In this document: in pieces, positions 11,814 to 19,300 of the stretch | How positions within the stretch are numbered: position 1 is the first letter of the stretch | Layout of the letters: each line of letters begins with the position of its first letter | Source: Chthoniobacterales bacterium | Lineage (GTDB): Bacteria > Verrucomicrobiota > Verrucomicrobiia > Chthoniobacterales > Terrimicrobiaceae | Assembly: GCA_014879575.1 (NCBI GenBank) | Contig: JACSRU010000174.1 | Coordinates: forward strand, 1-33,391 | Length of the DNA: 33,391 nucleotides | Direction: 5' to 3' | Notes under the pieces: generated by a model | Told to the model about the DNA's origin: nothing | What the model saw: the letters and a program-made list of their open reading frames with translations, nothing else | The model's database searches: none | Made by a program: the position numbers and the translations under genes

Positions 11814-12722
11814 ATGAAGGGAAAAAAAATCGCAATCGTCGGCTCGGGAGCGATCGGGCTCTTTTACGGCGCAAGGCTCGCCTCGGCGGGATGTCGTGTG
11901 CATTTTCTGATGCGCTCCGGATTTGAAGCAGCCACGCGGGGGGGGATTCGCATCCATTCCGGGGAAGGCCCGCTGCATCTGGAAAATCCGGCCATCGCAA
12001 AATCCCCGGCGGAGATCGGTGCCTGCGACGGCGTCATTGTCGCGGTGAAGTCCCCATCGAATGATGTCCTTCCGGTCTTGCTCCCGCCGCTTCTGGGCGA
12101 TCAGACGTGGATCCTCACCCTTCAGAATGGCTTGGGGAACGAGGAATTTCTGGCCGCGCATTTTGGAGCCGACCGGATCCTCGGGGGGCTTTGCTTCGTC
12201 TGCCTCACGCGGCGGAATCCCGTGGAGGTCGATCATGTCGGGCACGGCACGCTCTCGATCGGGGAGTTCCAGGGTCCTCCACGCGACCGGACACGACAGC
12301 TCGTGCAGGCATTCCAGGACGGCGGGGTGGAGACCCACCTTGTGGAAAGTCTCGCCGGAGAACGCTGGCGGAAGTTGGTTTGGAACATTCCCTTCAACGG
12401 ACTCTGCACGGTCCATCGCGTCGGGGTGGATGGCGTTTTGGGCGATCCGGATTTGTTTCGCCGTTGCGAATCTCTCATGGAAGAAACGCGGGCCATCGCC
12501 GCCGCCGAGGGGCACGAGATTCCGCACCACTACGCGGCGTATCAGGTCGAGCGCACCCGTCCCATGGGCGCCTACCGGCCCTCCACCCTTGGGGACGCGG
12601 AGGCCGGAAACCCGCTCGAAATTGATCCGATCTGGGGGGAACCCCTGCGCCGGGCGCGCCGGGCGGGAATCGAGACCCCCCATTTGGCCGCACTCTGCCA
12701 ACAACTCAACGCCCTCGCATGA
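11814..12722 (+). CDS. panE: Ketopantoate reductase family protein (2-dehydropantoate 2-reductase)
   Basis: NADPH-dependent reductase of the ApbA/PanE family; the classic member makes pantoate for coenzyme A. It has 302 residues. The dinucleotide-binding motif is GSGAIG (10-15), QNG is at 104-106, and the catalytic-type lysine is K187 in WRKLVWN, with N191 and N195 nearby. The start is the ATG at 11814 with GAGGG about eight bases upstream. A GTG at 11787 in the same frame overlaps the hldD stop and is an alternative. The stop overlaps the next ATG (ATGA). Many bacteria carry several paralogues of this family, so the exact substrate is uncertain, and the operon context does not point to pantothenate synthesis. 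Confidence 0.8.
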   Translation: MKGKKIAIVGSGAIGLFYGARLASAGCRVHFLMRSGFEAATRGGIRIHSGEGPLHLENPAIAKSPAEIGACDGVIVAVKSPSNDVLPVLLPPLLGDQTWILTLQNGLGNEEFLAAHFGADRILGGLCFVCLTRRNPVEVDHVGHGTLSIGEFQGPPRDRTRQLVQAFQDGGVETHLVESLAGERWRKLVWNIPFNGLCTVHRVGVDGVLGDPDLFRRCESLMEETRAIAAAEGHEIPHHYAAYQVERTRPMGAYRPSTLGDAEAGNPLEIDPIWGEPLRRARRAGIETPHLAALCQQLNALA

Positions 12723-13492
12723 AAAACCGCATCCCCCGGGAACTCGTGGAATGCGGCGCCACCACCGCAATTGTGCTGGGATCGGGACTGGGGCCCCTTG
12801 TTGAGGAGTTGGAGCCCGTCTGTTCCCACGAATACGCCGCGCTGGGTCTCCCGGTGTCGAAAGTTCCCGGTCACGCCGGCCGCATCCTGGTCGCCCGGCT
12901 CCAGGGGCGCCCGCTCCTCATTGCGCAGGGCCGCGTGCATCTCTACGAAGGCTGGAGCGCGTCCGAAGTCGTAAGGATGGTGGACTTCCTGCGGGAGATC
13001 GGAATCCGCTCGCTCATCCTGACCAATGCGGCCGGCACCGTGAATCCGGATTTCTCCCCCGGGTCGTGGATGATGCTCTCCGACCACCTCAACCTCACCG
13101 GGCAGTCGCCCCTTTGCGGGGGACCGCATTTTGTGGATATGACAGAGGTTTACAGTCGCAGGCTCCGGAGTCTCTTCCACAAGGTTGCGTCCAGGCAGGG
13201 GACCATTCTTCACGAGGGCGTCTATGCCGCTCTGCCCGGCCCGCAATACGAGACTCCTGCGGAAGTCCGCATGCTCCAGCGTCTCGGCGCGGACGCCGTC
13301 GGCATGTCCACCGTTCCGGAAGCCATCAAGGCTCGGGCTCTTGGACTGGAAGTCGCCGCATTCTCGTGCCTGACAAATTGGGGTGCCGGTCTCGCTCCCG
13401 GTCACCTCAGTCACGAGGAGGTCACCTCCGCAGGGAGATCCGCCGCCTCCTCCCTGAGCGACATCCTTCGCGAGGCACTCCCGTTGATATAG
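12719..13492 (+). CDS. Purine nucleoside phosphorylase (PNP/MTAP family)
   Basis: Trimeric-type phosphorylase that cleaves purine nucleosides with phosphate to give base plus ribose-1-phosphate. It has 257 residues. Motifs are GSGLG (21-25), GHAG (51-54), GRVHLYEG (71-78), LTNAAG (101-106), GPQYETPAE (174-182) with the base-contacting glutamate E182, and GMSTVPE (195-201). Asparagine N220 in SCLTNWGAG corresponds to the purine-binding asparagine. The family also contains methylthioadenosine phosphorylases; an asparagine rather than aspartate at 220 favours true PNP for 6-oxopurines. It is translationally coupled to the panE-like gene and is the last gene of the operon. The AraC pseudogene converges with it, four bases away. 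Confidence 0.9.
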   Translation: MKNRIPRELVECGATTAIVLGSGLGPLVEELEPVCSHEYAALGLPVSKVPGHAGRILVARLQGRPLLIAQGRVHLYEGWSASEVVRMVDFLREIGIRSLILTNAAGTVNPDFSPGSWMMLSDHLNLTGQSPLCGGPHFVDMTEVYSRRLRSLFHKVASRQGTILHEGVYAALPGPQYETPAEVRMLQRLGADAVGMSTVPEAIKARALGLEVAAFSCLTNWGAGLAPGHLSHEEVTSAGRSAASSLSDILREALPLI

Positions 13493-13496
13493 AGGT

Positions 13497-14340
13497 TCAA
13501 CGGGATTGGGGAAAATCTTTCTGCCCGGCCCGCCATTGGGTTGGGTTCATCTTTTGTTCCGAGCGGAAGGCCCGGGAGAACGTGGACAGATCCTCGAATC
13601 CGCAGGCGAAGGAAATGGAGGCCACCGATTCGGAGGATTCCCTCAGGAGCCGGCAAGCGTGGCCGATGCGCAGTTTTTGTAGATACTGCGGGCGCGAGCG
13701 GCCGGTGAGCTTCCGGAAATAGGCGGTCAGGCTCTTCGTGCTCATGCCCAGGCGCGCGGCGGCGGCTTCATTGGTTTCCGATTCGTGAAAACTGACGGCG
13801 AGCTGCCGGACATCCTGCTGCACGCGGGCGATGGCCGTCACGGCCTGGGGGCGCTGTTTGCCGGATACCCGGCGGCGTTTCAATTTGCTGAGCAGGAGCA
13901 GGGTTTGAGCGATCACCACCGCCCCCGTGTGCTCGCGCGCGAGCGACTGCTCGAACAGGATCGCCCGCAAATGCAGGGCGACCTCGCGGCTCAAACTGGA
14001 ATTTCTCGGAAGCGAAAATTCCTCCGGAAGCACGCCGGCCCACACGGATCCCTGGTCGCTCCGGGGCCGGATGCACAGGCACAGGACGGCGAGCGGCGAG
14101 GCCGGATGGTCCTCGATGCGGTATTCCTCCCCCCGGGGGATCACCATCAGATCGTGCCGACGGATCGGATGCCGGATCTTCCCATGAATGATCCAGCACG
14201 AGCATGACCTCCGAGAAATCATACCGGGACGGTGCCATCGCAAAGGTCTCGGAGTGCCGACTTTCGAGAATGCAGATCCCGTAGTCCGGAAACTTCGGCA
14301 GCACCGGGTGGCGCGCTTCGAGTTCAATGATCGCCTGCAT
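13497..14340 (-). pseudogene. AraC-family transcriptional regulator, frameshifted
   Basis: The gene is split over two frames. From the ATG at 14338-14340 one frame encodes the start of a cupin-type sensor domain (FPDYGICILESRHSETFAM, then DFSEVMLVLDHSW). Around 14170-14190 similarity moves to another frame, which continues with KIRHPIRRHDLMVIPRGEEYRIED and runs to the stop at 13497. The C-terminal domain is intact: two helix-turn-helix units (EAAAARLGMSTKSLTAYFRK, then ESVASISFACGFEDLSTFSR) ending in MNPTQWR. AraC regulators with this layout bind a small ligand, often a sugar, and activate nearby catabolic genes. A single-base assembly error would also explain the break. A shorter protein from an internal start (ATG at MVIPRG) is possible but would lack most of the sensor domain. 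Confidence 0.8.
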
Positions 14341-14844
14341 AGGACATCATTCTGAAAAGAGATTGTGGCATATTGGCAGATGGTATCGCGGCCCTTCAGG
14401 CCGCAGAATTCTCTCCGCCCATAACCCAGGCCGTTGGCCTGGGCTATGGGATGATGCGCCTTTGGCGCAGTCGAAATGGCCAGGCCCCGGCAACGGTTTG
14501 GAAAACCCGTTCCTGGAGTTTGGACATTTTTGGGATGATGCCAAAGGCATCTGAGCTTCGGCAGTCGGGGGTTGCGCGAAGCGACACCCCCAGTTCTCCA
14601 CACGGAAAAAGGCCCGATCCCAAATGGGATCGCAGCCCCGCTCAATCCAGATATTTTGCCTCGCATACGATGCTTGCCAGTTTCAACTCCTGGCTGGCAC
14701 CCCATCCGGGGTGCTGAGTTTTTTTGGATTCCATCCCAGGGGTGTCGCTTCGCGCAACCCCTGGCTTCTGAAGTTGAACACACCTCCGGCGTGAAAAAAA
14801 TGTCCATACTTCAGCAACGGGTTGGAAACCCGTTCTACATACGC
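14341..14844. repeat. Cluster of short palindromic repeats
   Basis: About 500 bases without a gene, made largely of hairpins. They are 14418-14450 (15-base arms, one mismatch, loop GTT), 14455-14469 (TGCGCC/GGCGCA), 14537-14551 (GATGCC/GGCATC) and 14615-14632 (CGATCCCA/TGGGATCG). Others are 14697-14714 (GCACCCC/GGGGTGC followed by seven T) and 14816-14834 (AACGGGTT/AACCCGTT). The last has a diverged copy at 14491-14512. Bases 14568-14590 and 14739-14761 form a perfect 23-base inverted pair 148 bases apart. The composition resembles REP-like interspersed palindromes of Verrucomicrobiota and Planctomycetota genomes. Confidence 0.75.
14697..14723 (+). terminator. Hairpin with T-run resembling an intrinsic terminator
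   Basis: GCACCCC, loop ATCC, GGGGTGC (14697-14714), followed by TGAG and a run of T. The shape fits a rho-independent terminator on the plus strand. No plus-strand gene ends just upstream, so it may only be one of the palindromic repeats of this region. Confidence 0.35.
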
Positions 14845-15193
14845 TCAGCTCCGCCGACGGCGGAGCAGGAGGGTCGCGGCGAGGCCCGACACTGCGAGAA
14901 GCACGGTGGATGGCTCGGGAATCACGACCACCTGGAGACCCGTGCCCTGGAAATACGCTTCCTTGCCCCCGCCGATGCTGGCCTTGTTGAGGAGGCCGAA
15001 GTTCGAGACGTTGGCGTAGCTGCCGAAGTTTGCCGTTCCGTTGATGAGCGTGTAGGTTCCGGCGGCGACCGAGCCATCCAAGCCGATGACATTGGTGAGC
15101 GAGAAGCCGCCGAAGGTCACACTGGTTCCATTGACGGTGAGAGTGGAGGTGAGGCTGAACACAAAGTCCGCCCCTGCCGTCAGGCTCAGGCTG
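14845..15193 (-). pseudogene. PEP-CTERM sorted surface protein, C-terminal remnant
   Basis: About 116 codons of the C-terminal end of a PEP-CTERM protein. The sorting tail is textbook: IPEPSTVLL, a hydrophobic helix (AVSGLAATLLL) and a terminal RRRRS. The upstream part (ADFVFSLTSTLTVNGTSVTF, then GLDGSVAAGTYTLINGTANF) looks like the last beta-rich repeats of a secreted autotransporter-like or adhesin-like protein. In Gram-negative bacteria such proteins are processed by an exosortase at the inner membrane and exported to the surface or exopolysaccharide. The frame runs into the left end of the IS at 15194. On the far side of the IS I find no continuation of the gene, so its N-terminal part has been lost. 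Confidence 0.85.
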
Positions 15194-16126
15194 CCCAATA
15201 CTGTTAACGTAACACTTTACTCGATCGTTATTCTGTGCTCGGATCGGGCACATGCTGCGTCCAGCCAAAACCTTGTCCGTGGGGTGATCTTCCGGGCCGA
15301 ACTGGGCCGATACAAAGATTCGGAGATCGTTCTGGCGGAGAAAGTCGTCTGCGGGCTGCGCAAGGGCATGCTGTGTCTGGCCGACCGGCTCTTCCCCGGT
15401 CTGGCGTTGTGGAAAAAGCCACCGCCTCCGGAGCGCATGTGCTTTGGCGTGCGAAGGTCAGCATGAAGCTCAAAGTCGACAAAGTGTTGCCTGACGGTTC
15501 CTGGCTGGCCACATGGAAATCTGCCACGCGAGGACAGAAAGATGAGCGGGGAGTGAGCGTGCGGGTCATCGAATACCGGCTCAAAGGCGGCAACGGGGAA
15601 ACCTTCCGCCTGATCACCAGTCTGCTTGACCACGAGACAGCTCCCGCCCGGGAACTAGCTGCGCTTTACCCGCAGTGCTGGGAAATTGAGTTGGCTATCA
15701 AGGAAGGCAAGCACGTGCTCAGATCCGGCCAAATCACCCTGCGCAGCAAAATGCCCGAGTTGGTGCGACAGAAATTCTGGGGCGTGCTCCTGGCTCATTA
15801 CATTGTGCGCAAGATGATGGCCCGAGCAGCACTGGACGGAGACGTTGCCCCCGACGTTCTCAGCTATCAGAGCAGCGTGGAAATCATTCGCAGTAGCCAG
15901 ACTGGACCAGTTCTGGCCTTTTTCCCCCCTCAGCAAAGAGTGAGTCAACAGGAGGCGTTGCTCAAAGAGATCGGACGGCAAAAAGTCTCCAGCAGTCGCG
16001 GCAAGTCCAAAGAACGGAGCATCAAGGCAAAACCGCGACAAAAATTTGCTCCGCGACCGTTGGGGTCAAAAGTCAGAGTGAAGAGCGTCCTGAATGAAGT
16101 TGAAGTGTTAAGTTAACAGTATTGGG
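15194..16126 (+). mobile_element. Internally deleted IS4-family insertion sequence
   Basis: A 933-bp element. The left end 15194-15217 and the right end 16103-16126 are inverted repeats of 24 bases with one mismatch (CCCAATACTGTTAAC then g/t then TAACACTT); the match continues three bases outward on both sides. The flanks CAGGCTG (15187-15193) and CAGGATG (16127-16133) agree at six of seven positions and may be an eroded target duplication. The inside carries only the second half of a DDE transposase, so about 0.5 kb seems to be missing compared with a typical IS4-type element. Confidence 0.88.
15250..16116 (+). pseudogene. IS4-family transposase remnant (N-terminal half missing, frameshifted)
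   Basis: The remaining coding piece starts mid-domain (VRGVIFRAELGRYKDSEIVLAEK) and reaches GMLCLADRLFPGLALWKK with the second catalytic aspartate. It then jumps to another frame for ATASGAHVLWRAKVSMKLK and runs to the stop at 16116. The frame change lies at a run of five A (15413-15417, TGGAAAAAGCC); a -1 slip there restores the reading exactly. The YREK region reads YPQCWEIELAIKEGK, so the family arginine has become cysteine. The first aspartate of the DDE triad is in the deleted part. The protein cannot be an active transposase, though the ends could still be moved by a complete copy elsewhere. Confidence 0.85.
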
Positions 16127-16228
16127 CAGGATGCCCACGCTCCTTTGGTTGCACAAAACGGAGATGCGCCCGTCAGGAGGAAACCCGCCGTGTGGACAGG
16201 CGTCAACCTCTGTGATATGGTCGCCCAT

Positions 16229-16477
16229 ATGAAAACAACCATAAATATTGCCGACCCGCTCTTTCAAAAGGTCAGGCACATCGCGGGACAGGAAAACTCC
16301 ACGTTTCGGGCCTTGGTTGAGGAAGGTCTGCGCTGGGTTGTGGAGAAGAACAAACGCAAAGGAACCCCCTTCCGTCTGGGCAACCTCAAGACGCGGGGGG
16401 GGGGGCTTGCGGAAAAGTTTCGAGAGGGCCGTTGGGAACAAATTCGCGACGAGATTTATCAGGATCACGGAGCATGA
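16229..16477 (+). CDS. VapB-like antitoxin with an 11-G tract
   Basis: An 82-residue protein that starts MKTTINIADPLFQKVRHIAG, the pattern of small type II antitoxins with an N-terminal DNA-binding domain and a C-terminal toxin-binding tail. I set the start at the ATG at 16229; the open frame reaches further upstream without similarity. Codons 56-59 lie in a run of eleven G (16395-16405), read as RGGG. Gain or loss of one G would truncate or garble the C-terminal third, which should bind the toxin. The stop overlaps the toxin start (ATGA), the usual arrangement. The pair should repress its own promoter, which would lie in the 100 bases after the IS. Confidence 0.8.
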   Translation: MKTTINIADPLFQKVRHIAGQENSTFRALVEEGLRWVVEKNKRKGTPFRLGNLKTRGGGLAEKFREGRWEQIRDEIYQDHGA

Positions 16478-16911
16478 TTGCCGTGGACACCAACATTTTG
16501 GTCTATGCCCACCGGGAGGAGTTTCCTTTTCATTCCCAGGCCAGGAAGAAGGTGATTGCCTTGGCGGAGTCTTCCGCATTTTGGGCCATCCCGTGGCCCT
16601 GTGTGCATGAATTTCTGGCCATCTGCACCAATGCGCGGATCTTCAAGGAACCCACGGAGGCGGCGGAGGCTCTTGATTTTCTGGAAACCCTTGCATCGAG
16701 TCCCTCCCTGCTTTACCTCTCGGAGACCGAAGACCATTTGCAAATTCTGGGGAAAATTGTGAAGGAAAGTCGTGTCCAGGGCGGGCGGATTCATGACGCC
16801 CGCATCGCAGCGATTTGCTTGGGAAATGCCGTCTCGGAACTTTGGACGGCCGACAGGGATTTTTCCAGCTTCCGGCATTTGGTCGCCCGAAATCCCCTCC
16901 TTTTCCCGTAG
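16474..16911 (+). CDS. PIN-domain ribonuclease toxin (VapC family)
   Basis: A 145-residue PIN-domain nuclease, the toxin partner of the gene just upstream. Acidic residues at the expected places are D5 (MIAVDTNILVY), E46 (CVHEFLAI), D108 (IHDARIAAIC) and D127/D129 (LWTADRDF), which would hold the Mg ions. VapC toxins cut RNA, often tRNA-fMet or ribosomal RNA, and are held inactive by VapB. The ATG at 16474 overlaps the antitoxin stop by four bases, so translation is coupled. All catalytic residues are present and the gene appears intact. It sits between an IS remnant and a converging methyltransferase gene, a typical accessory location. Confidence 0.9.
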   Translation: MIAVDTNILVYAHREEFPFHSQARKKVIALAESSAFWAIPWPCVHEFLAICTNARIFKEPTEAAEALDFLETLASSPSLLYLSETEDHLQILGKIVKESRVQGGRIHDARIAAICLGNAVSELWTADRDFSSFRHLVARNPLLFP

Positions 16912-16947
16912 GAACTCCCATCTCCGCGTTCCTGCGGGAGACCTGTT

Positions 16948-17721
16948 TTATTCTCCCTTGCTGCGGCAAAAGAGGGCGTTGAAGACTCCGTTCGTCGGAT
17001 GGGTCAGAGGGTTGGGAACACGCTGGAATCCCAGTTCCTCGAAGATCGCCTGCACGGGTTCCTCGGTCTTGCCGGATTCGATCTCGATCATGGCCTGACG
17101 TAGCGAGGCATGCGCCAGCACGTCCCGAAGGCCCTCGACAGCCCGGACCTCCAAGCCATCAATGTCCAGCTTTAACAACGTGGGACGGGGCAGGCCAAGG
17201 AGTTGCGGCAGATCGCCTCCCTTGAGGCAGAGAATGCCCTGGCGGATTTGTCCGCCCGCTTCGCCCACCTGATGGCCCGCTGACCCGGCGCGTGTGTCCT
17301 TCACTGCCATCTCCTCCGGCGCGGTGTGGTCCAGAAGCCCCGCATTCACCGGAAAGACCTGTTCGCTCACCCCGTTGAGCGCGATGTTGTCCCAAAGATG
17401 GGCGAAGGTCGGGATGAAAGGTTCGAAGGCGAACACCTTCGCCCGGGGACACAGCTTTGCCGCCAAAATAGAATACGCGCCGACATTGGCTCCCACATCC
17501 CAGAGGACATCGCCGGGTTTCAACTCCCGCTTTAGCCAGTCCACCATGTCCGGCTCGCCCACATAGCTCCCCTGGGCGCGATTATTGTGTTCATACCAGG
17601 TGTGAACCACGAAATCCACCGACACATCCGTTCCGGGAACGGGTGCGGTTTTGATCAAGGGCGGTTGCTCGAGCCGGGATTCGAGCCATTTGCGTTTGAG
17701 GAAGCCGCGAAGGGAGGGCAT
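16948..17721 (-). CDS. FkbM-family SAM-dependent methyltransferase
   Basis: A 257-residue O-methyltransferase. The SAM-binding motif DVGANVGAYS is at 75-84, followed by the acidic FEP after strand 2 (99-101) and the FkbM-typical LLKLDIDGLEVRAVEG (about 183-198). Family members methylate hydroxyls of polyketides and of sugars in surface polysaccharides. The ATG at 17719-17721 lies four bases after the kdsB-like stop, so the genes are almost certainly one transcript. The context suggests methylation of a surface glycan or of the sugar acid handled by the two upstream genes; this is inference. Confidence 0.85.
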   Translation of the reverse strand: MPSLRGFLKRKWLESRLEQPPLIKTAPVPGTDVSVDFVVHTWYEHNNRAQGSYVGEPDMVDWLKRELKPGDVLWDVGANVGAYSILAAKLCPRAKVFAFEPFIPTFAHLWDNIALNGVSEQVFPVNAGLLDHTAPEEMAVKDTRAGSAGHQVGEAGGQIRQGILCLKGGDLPQLLGLPRPTLLKLDIDGLEVRAVEGLRDVLAHASLRQAMIEIESGKTEEPVQAIFEELGFQRVPNPLTHPTNGVFNALFCRSKGE

Positions 17722-17725
17722 AAAT

Positions 17726-18475
17726 TCAGAAGATCTGGTTGAACAGCGGGTCTTTGGCCATTTCCCGTTCCGCCTCGGCCCGGTCGCCCTCGGTGTCCAC
17801 GCTGAGGCCGGTGGCCTCGCAGGGAACCATGCGCACCTTGAAGCCGTGTTCGATGGCCCTCATCATGTCCACGGACTCCCGGATTTCCAGCGGGGTCGGT
17901 TCGAGCCGGGAAAACTGGTGGAGAAACCGGTTCGTGAAGGGGATCACGCACACCTGCTTCCAGGCGTGGTCGAAGGTGCCGCCTTTTTTGAGGCTCGGGA
18001 TGGGCTCGCGGGACATGTAAAGCGCGTCGCGGTTCCGATCAAAAACCACCTTGACCTCGTTGGGATCCTCCAGGGTTTCCAAGTCGGTGATGCGGGCCAT
18101 CAGGTTGGTGCAAACGAGCGCGGCATCCTCCAGCATCGGTGCCACGGCAAGGTCAATCATTTCCGGTGTCACAAAAGGTTCGTCCCCCTGCACATTGACG
18201 ATGATGTCCCCGCCCACGACATCCGCCGCCTCTTCAATGCGGTCGGTGCACCGTTCGTGCTTGTCGGAGGTCATTACGGCCCGTCCCCCGCAGCGGGTCA
18301 CCTCGTCGGCAATCACCTGGTCGCAGGTGGCCACCACGACCTCGGAGAGCGATTTGGCCAGGCTGACCCGGCGGAGAACATGTTCGATCATCGTGTGACC
18401 ACAGATTTTTGCGAGGGGTTTCCCGGGGAACCGGGAGGAGCCCATGCGGGCGGGAATGATGGCGGTAATTTTCAT
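17726..18475 (-). CDS. kdsB: CMP-Kdo synthetase-like cytidylyltransferase (KdsB family variant)
   Basis: Nucleotidyltransferase that activates a 3-deoxy-2-keto sugar acid with CTP, normally Kdo for LPS. It has 249 residues. The N-terminal signature IIPARMGSSRFPGKPLA (6-22) binds CTP and NVQGDEP (94-100) supplies the metal-binding aspartate. SVDTEGD near the C-terminus matches the usual VDTPED. Two features differ from canonical KdsB: HERCTDR (73-79) replaces the common SGT-E/D-R, and the substrate region EPTPLEIRESVDMMRAIEHG is diverged. It may be an ordinary KdsB of a divergent phylum or a paralogue for a related sugar acid. It lies seven bases downstream of the aldolase gene and four bases upstream of the FkbM gene. 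Confidence 0.82.
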   Translation of the reverse strand: MKITAIIPARMGSSRFPGKPLAKICGHTMIEHVLRRVSLAKSLSEVVVATCDQVIADEVTRCGGRAVMTSDKHERCTDRIEEAADVVGGDIIVNVQGDEPFVTPEMIDLAVAPMLEDAALVCTNLMARITDLETLEDPNEVKVVFDRNRDALYMSREPIPSLKKGGTFDHAWKQVCVIPFTNRFLHQFSRLEPTPLEIRESVDMMRAIEHGFKVRMVPCEATGLSVDTEGDRAEAEREMAKDPLFNQIF

Positions 18476-18482
18476 AAAAAAA

Positions 18483-19253
18483 TCAGAGGTTCCGCGTCAC
18501 GGCACCCAGGGTTTTCTTCGCATGGTTGAGAAGAAAAAGGTAGTCAATTCCGAAGGCGATGAAGCGAAAACCTTCCGCCAACCTGGCCTGGGCGTCCGAT
18601 GGCACGGGCTGCACCACATGGATGCCGGGCACCGTCGGGACAAGGGTCTGAACCCGTTTCACCTCAGACATGGCCTCCTGCATTTTCGGGTGCTGGAAAT
18701 CCCCCGGGATCCCCAGCGAGGCGGAAAGATCGTAGGGCCCGATGAAAAAGCCGTCCACACCCGGCGTCCGCAAAATCGCCTCGAGTTGGCCCACCGCGTC
18801 AATGTGCTCGATCTGCACAAAGACGATGCTCTCCTCGTTCAGCCAGCGATAGTGGACATCGAATTCCTCGGCATACCCCTGGGCCCGGGAAAGCCCGACG
18901 CCGCGCGTGCCGTGCGGCGGGTATTTCGCCGCCGCCACGATGGCGGCGGCCTGCTCCGGCGTGTTGACGGTCGAGGCGATCACGCCATGCGCACCCGCAT
19001 CCATCACCCGTTTGATGACATTCGCATCATGGCTGCCCACGCGCACGAAGGGCCTGGCACCGGCAAGGTCAATCGTGCGAATCAACTCCGCGGTGCTCTC
19101 CAGGCCAATGGGACTGTGTTCGAGGTCCACCGTGACCCACTCGAACCCCGCACGCACCATCAATTCGGCGACAGCAGGCTGCGGGAGGGTGAGCCAGGTG
19201 CCGAAGCTCGGTCGGGAAAGAAGACTGGCTTTCGAGGGACGATTCAAGCGCAT
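18483..19253 (-). CDS. HpcH/HpaI-family aldolase
   Basis: Class II pyruvate-dependent aldolase of 256 residues. Such enzymes cleave or form 2-keto-3-deoxy acids such as 4-hydroxy-2-ketoheptanedioate or 2-keto-3-deoxy-rhamnonate. The catalytic-type histidine is in VDLEHSP (42-48) and R71 follows in FVRVGSHD. The metal ligands are E149 in VQIEHIDAV and D175 in GVDGFFIGPYDLSASLG. I chose the ATG at 19251-19253 because family similarity begins just after it. The open frame continues to 19466, but through the NNGGC repeat array, giving a nonsense N-terminus. It is the first gene of a three-gene leftward cluster with the cytidylyltransferase and methyltransferase. The promoter should lie in the adjoining island edge. 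Confidence 0.87.
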   Translation of the reverse strand: MRLNRPSKASLLSRPSFGTWLTLPQPAVAELMVRAGFEWVTVDLEHSPIGLESTAELIRTIDLAGARPFVRVGSHDANVIKRVMDAGAHGVIASTVNTPEQAAAIVAAAKYPPHGTRGVGLSRAQGYAEEFDVHYRWLNEESIVFVQIEHIDAVGQLEAILRTPGVDGFFIGPYDLSASLGIPGDFQHPKMQEAMSEVKRVQTLVPTVPGIHVVQPVPSDAQARLAEGFRFIAFGIDYLFLLNHAKKTLGAVTRNL

Positions 19254-19300
19254 CCGGGAAGAATGGGGCAGTTTTGGACGAGATGAAAGAAAAACGTAAA

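Noticed and set aside
14341-14844. CRISPR array
   Set aside because: The repeats are different palindromes without regular spacing or unique spacers, and no cas gene is in the window.
16073-16579. 168-codon minus-strand frame right of the IS as the missing front of the PEP-CTERM gene
   Set aside because: It is in the frame that would rejoin after removing the IS and a seven-base duplication. However, its sequence is antisense to the vapB-like gene and has no beta-rich surface-protein character.
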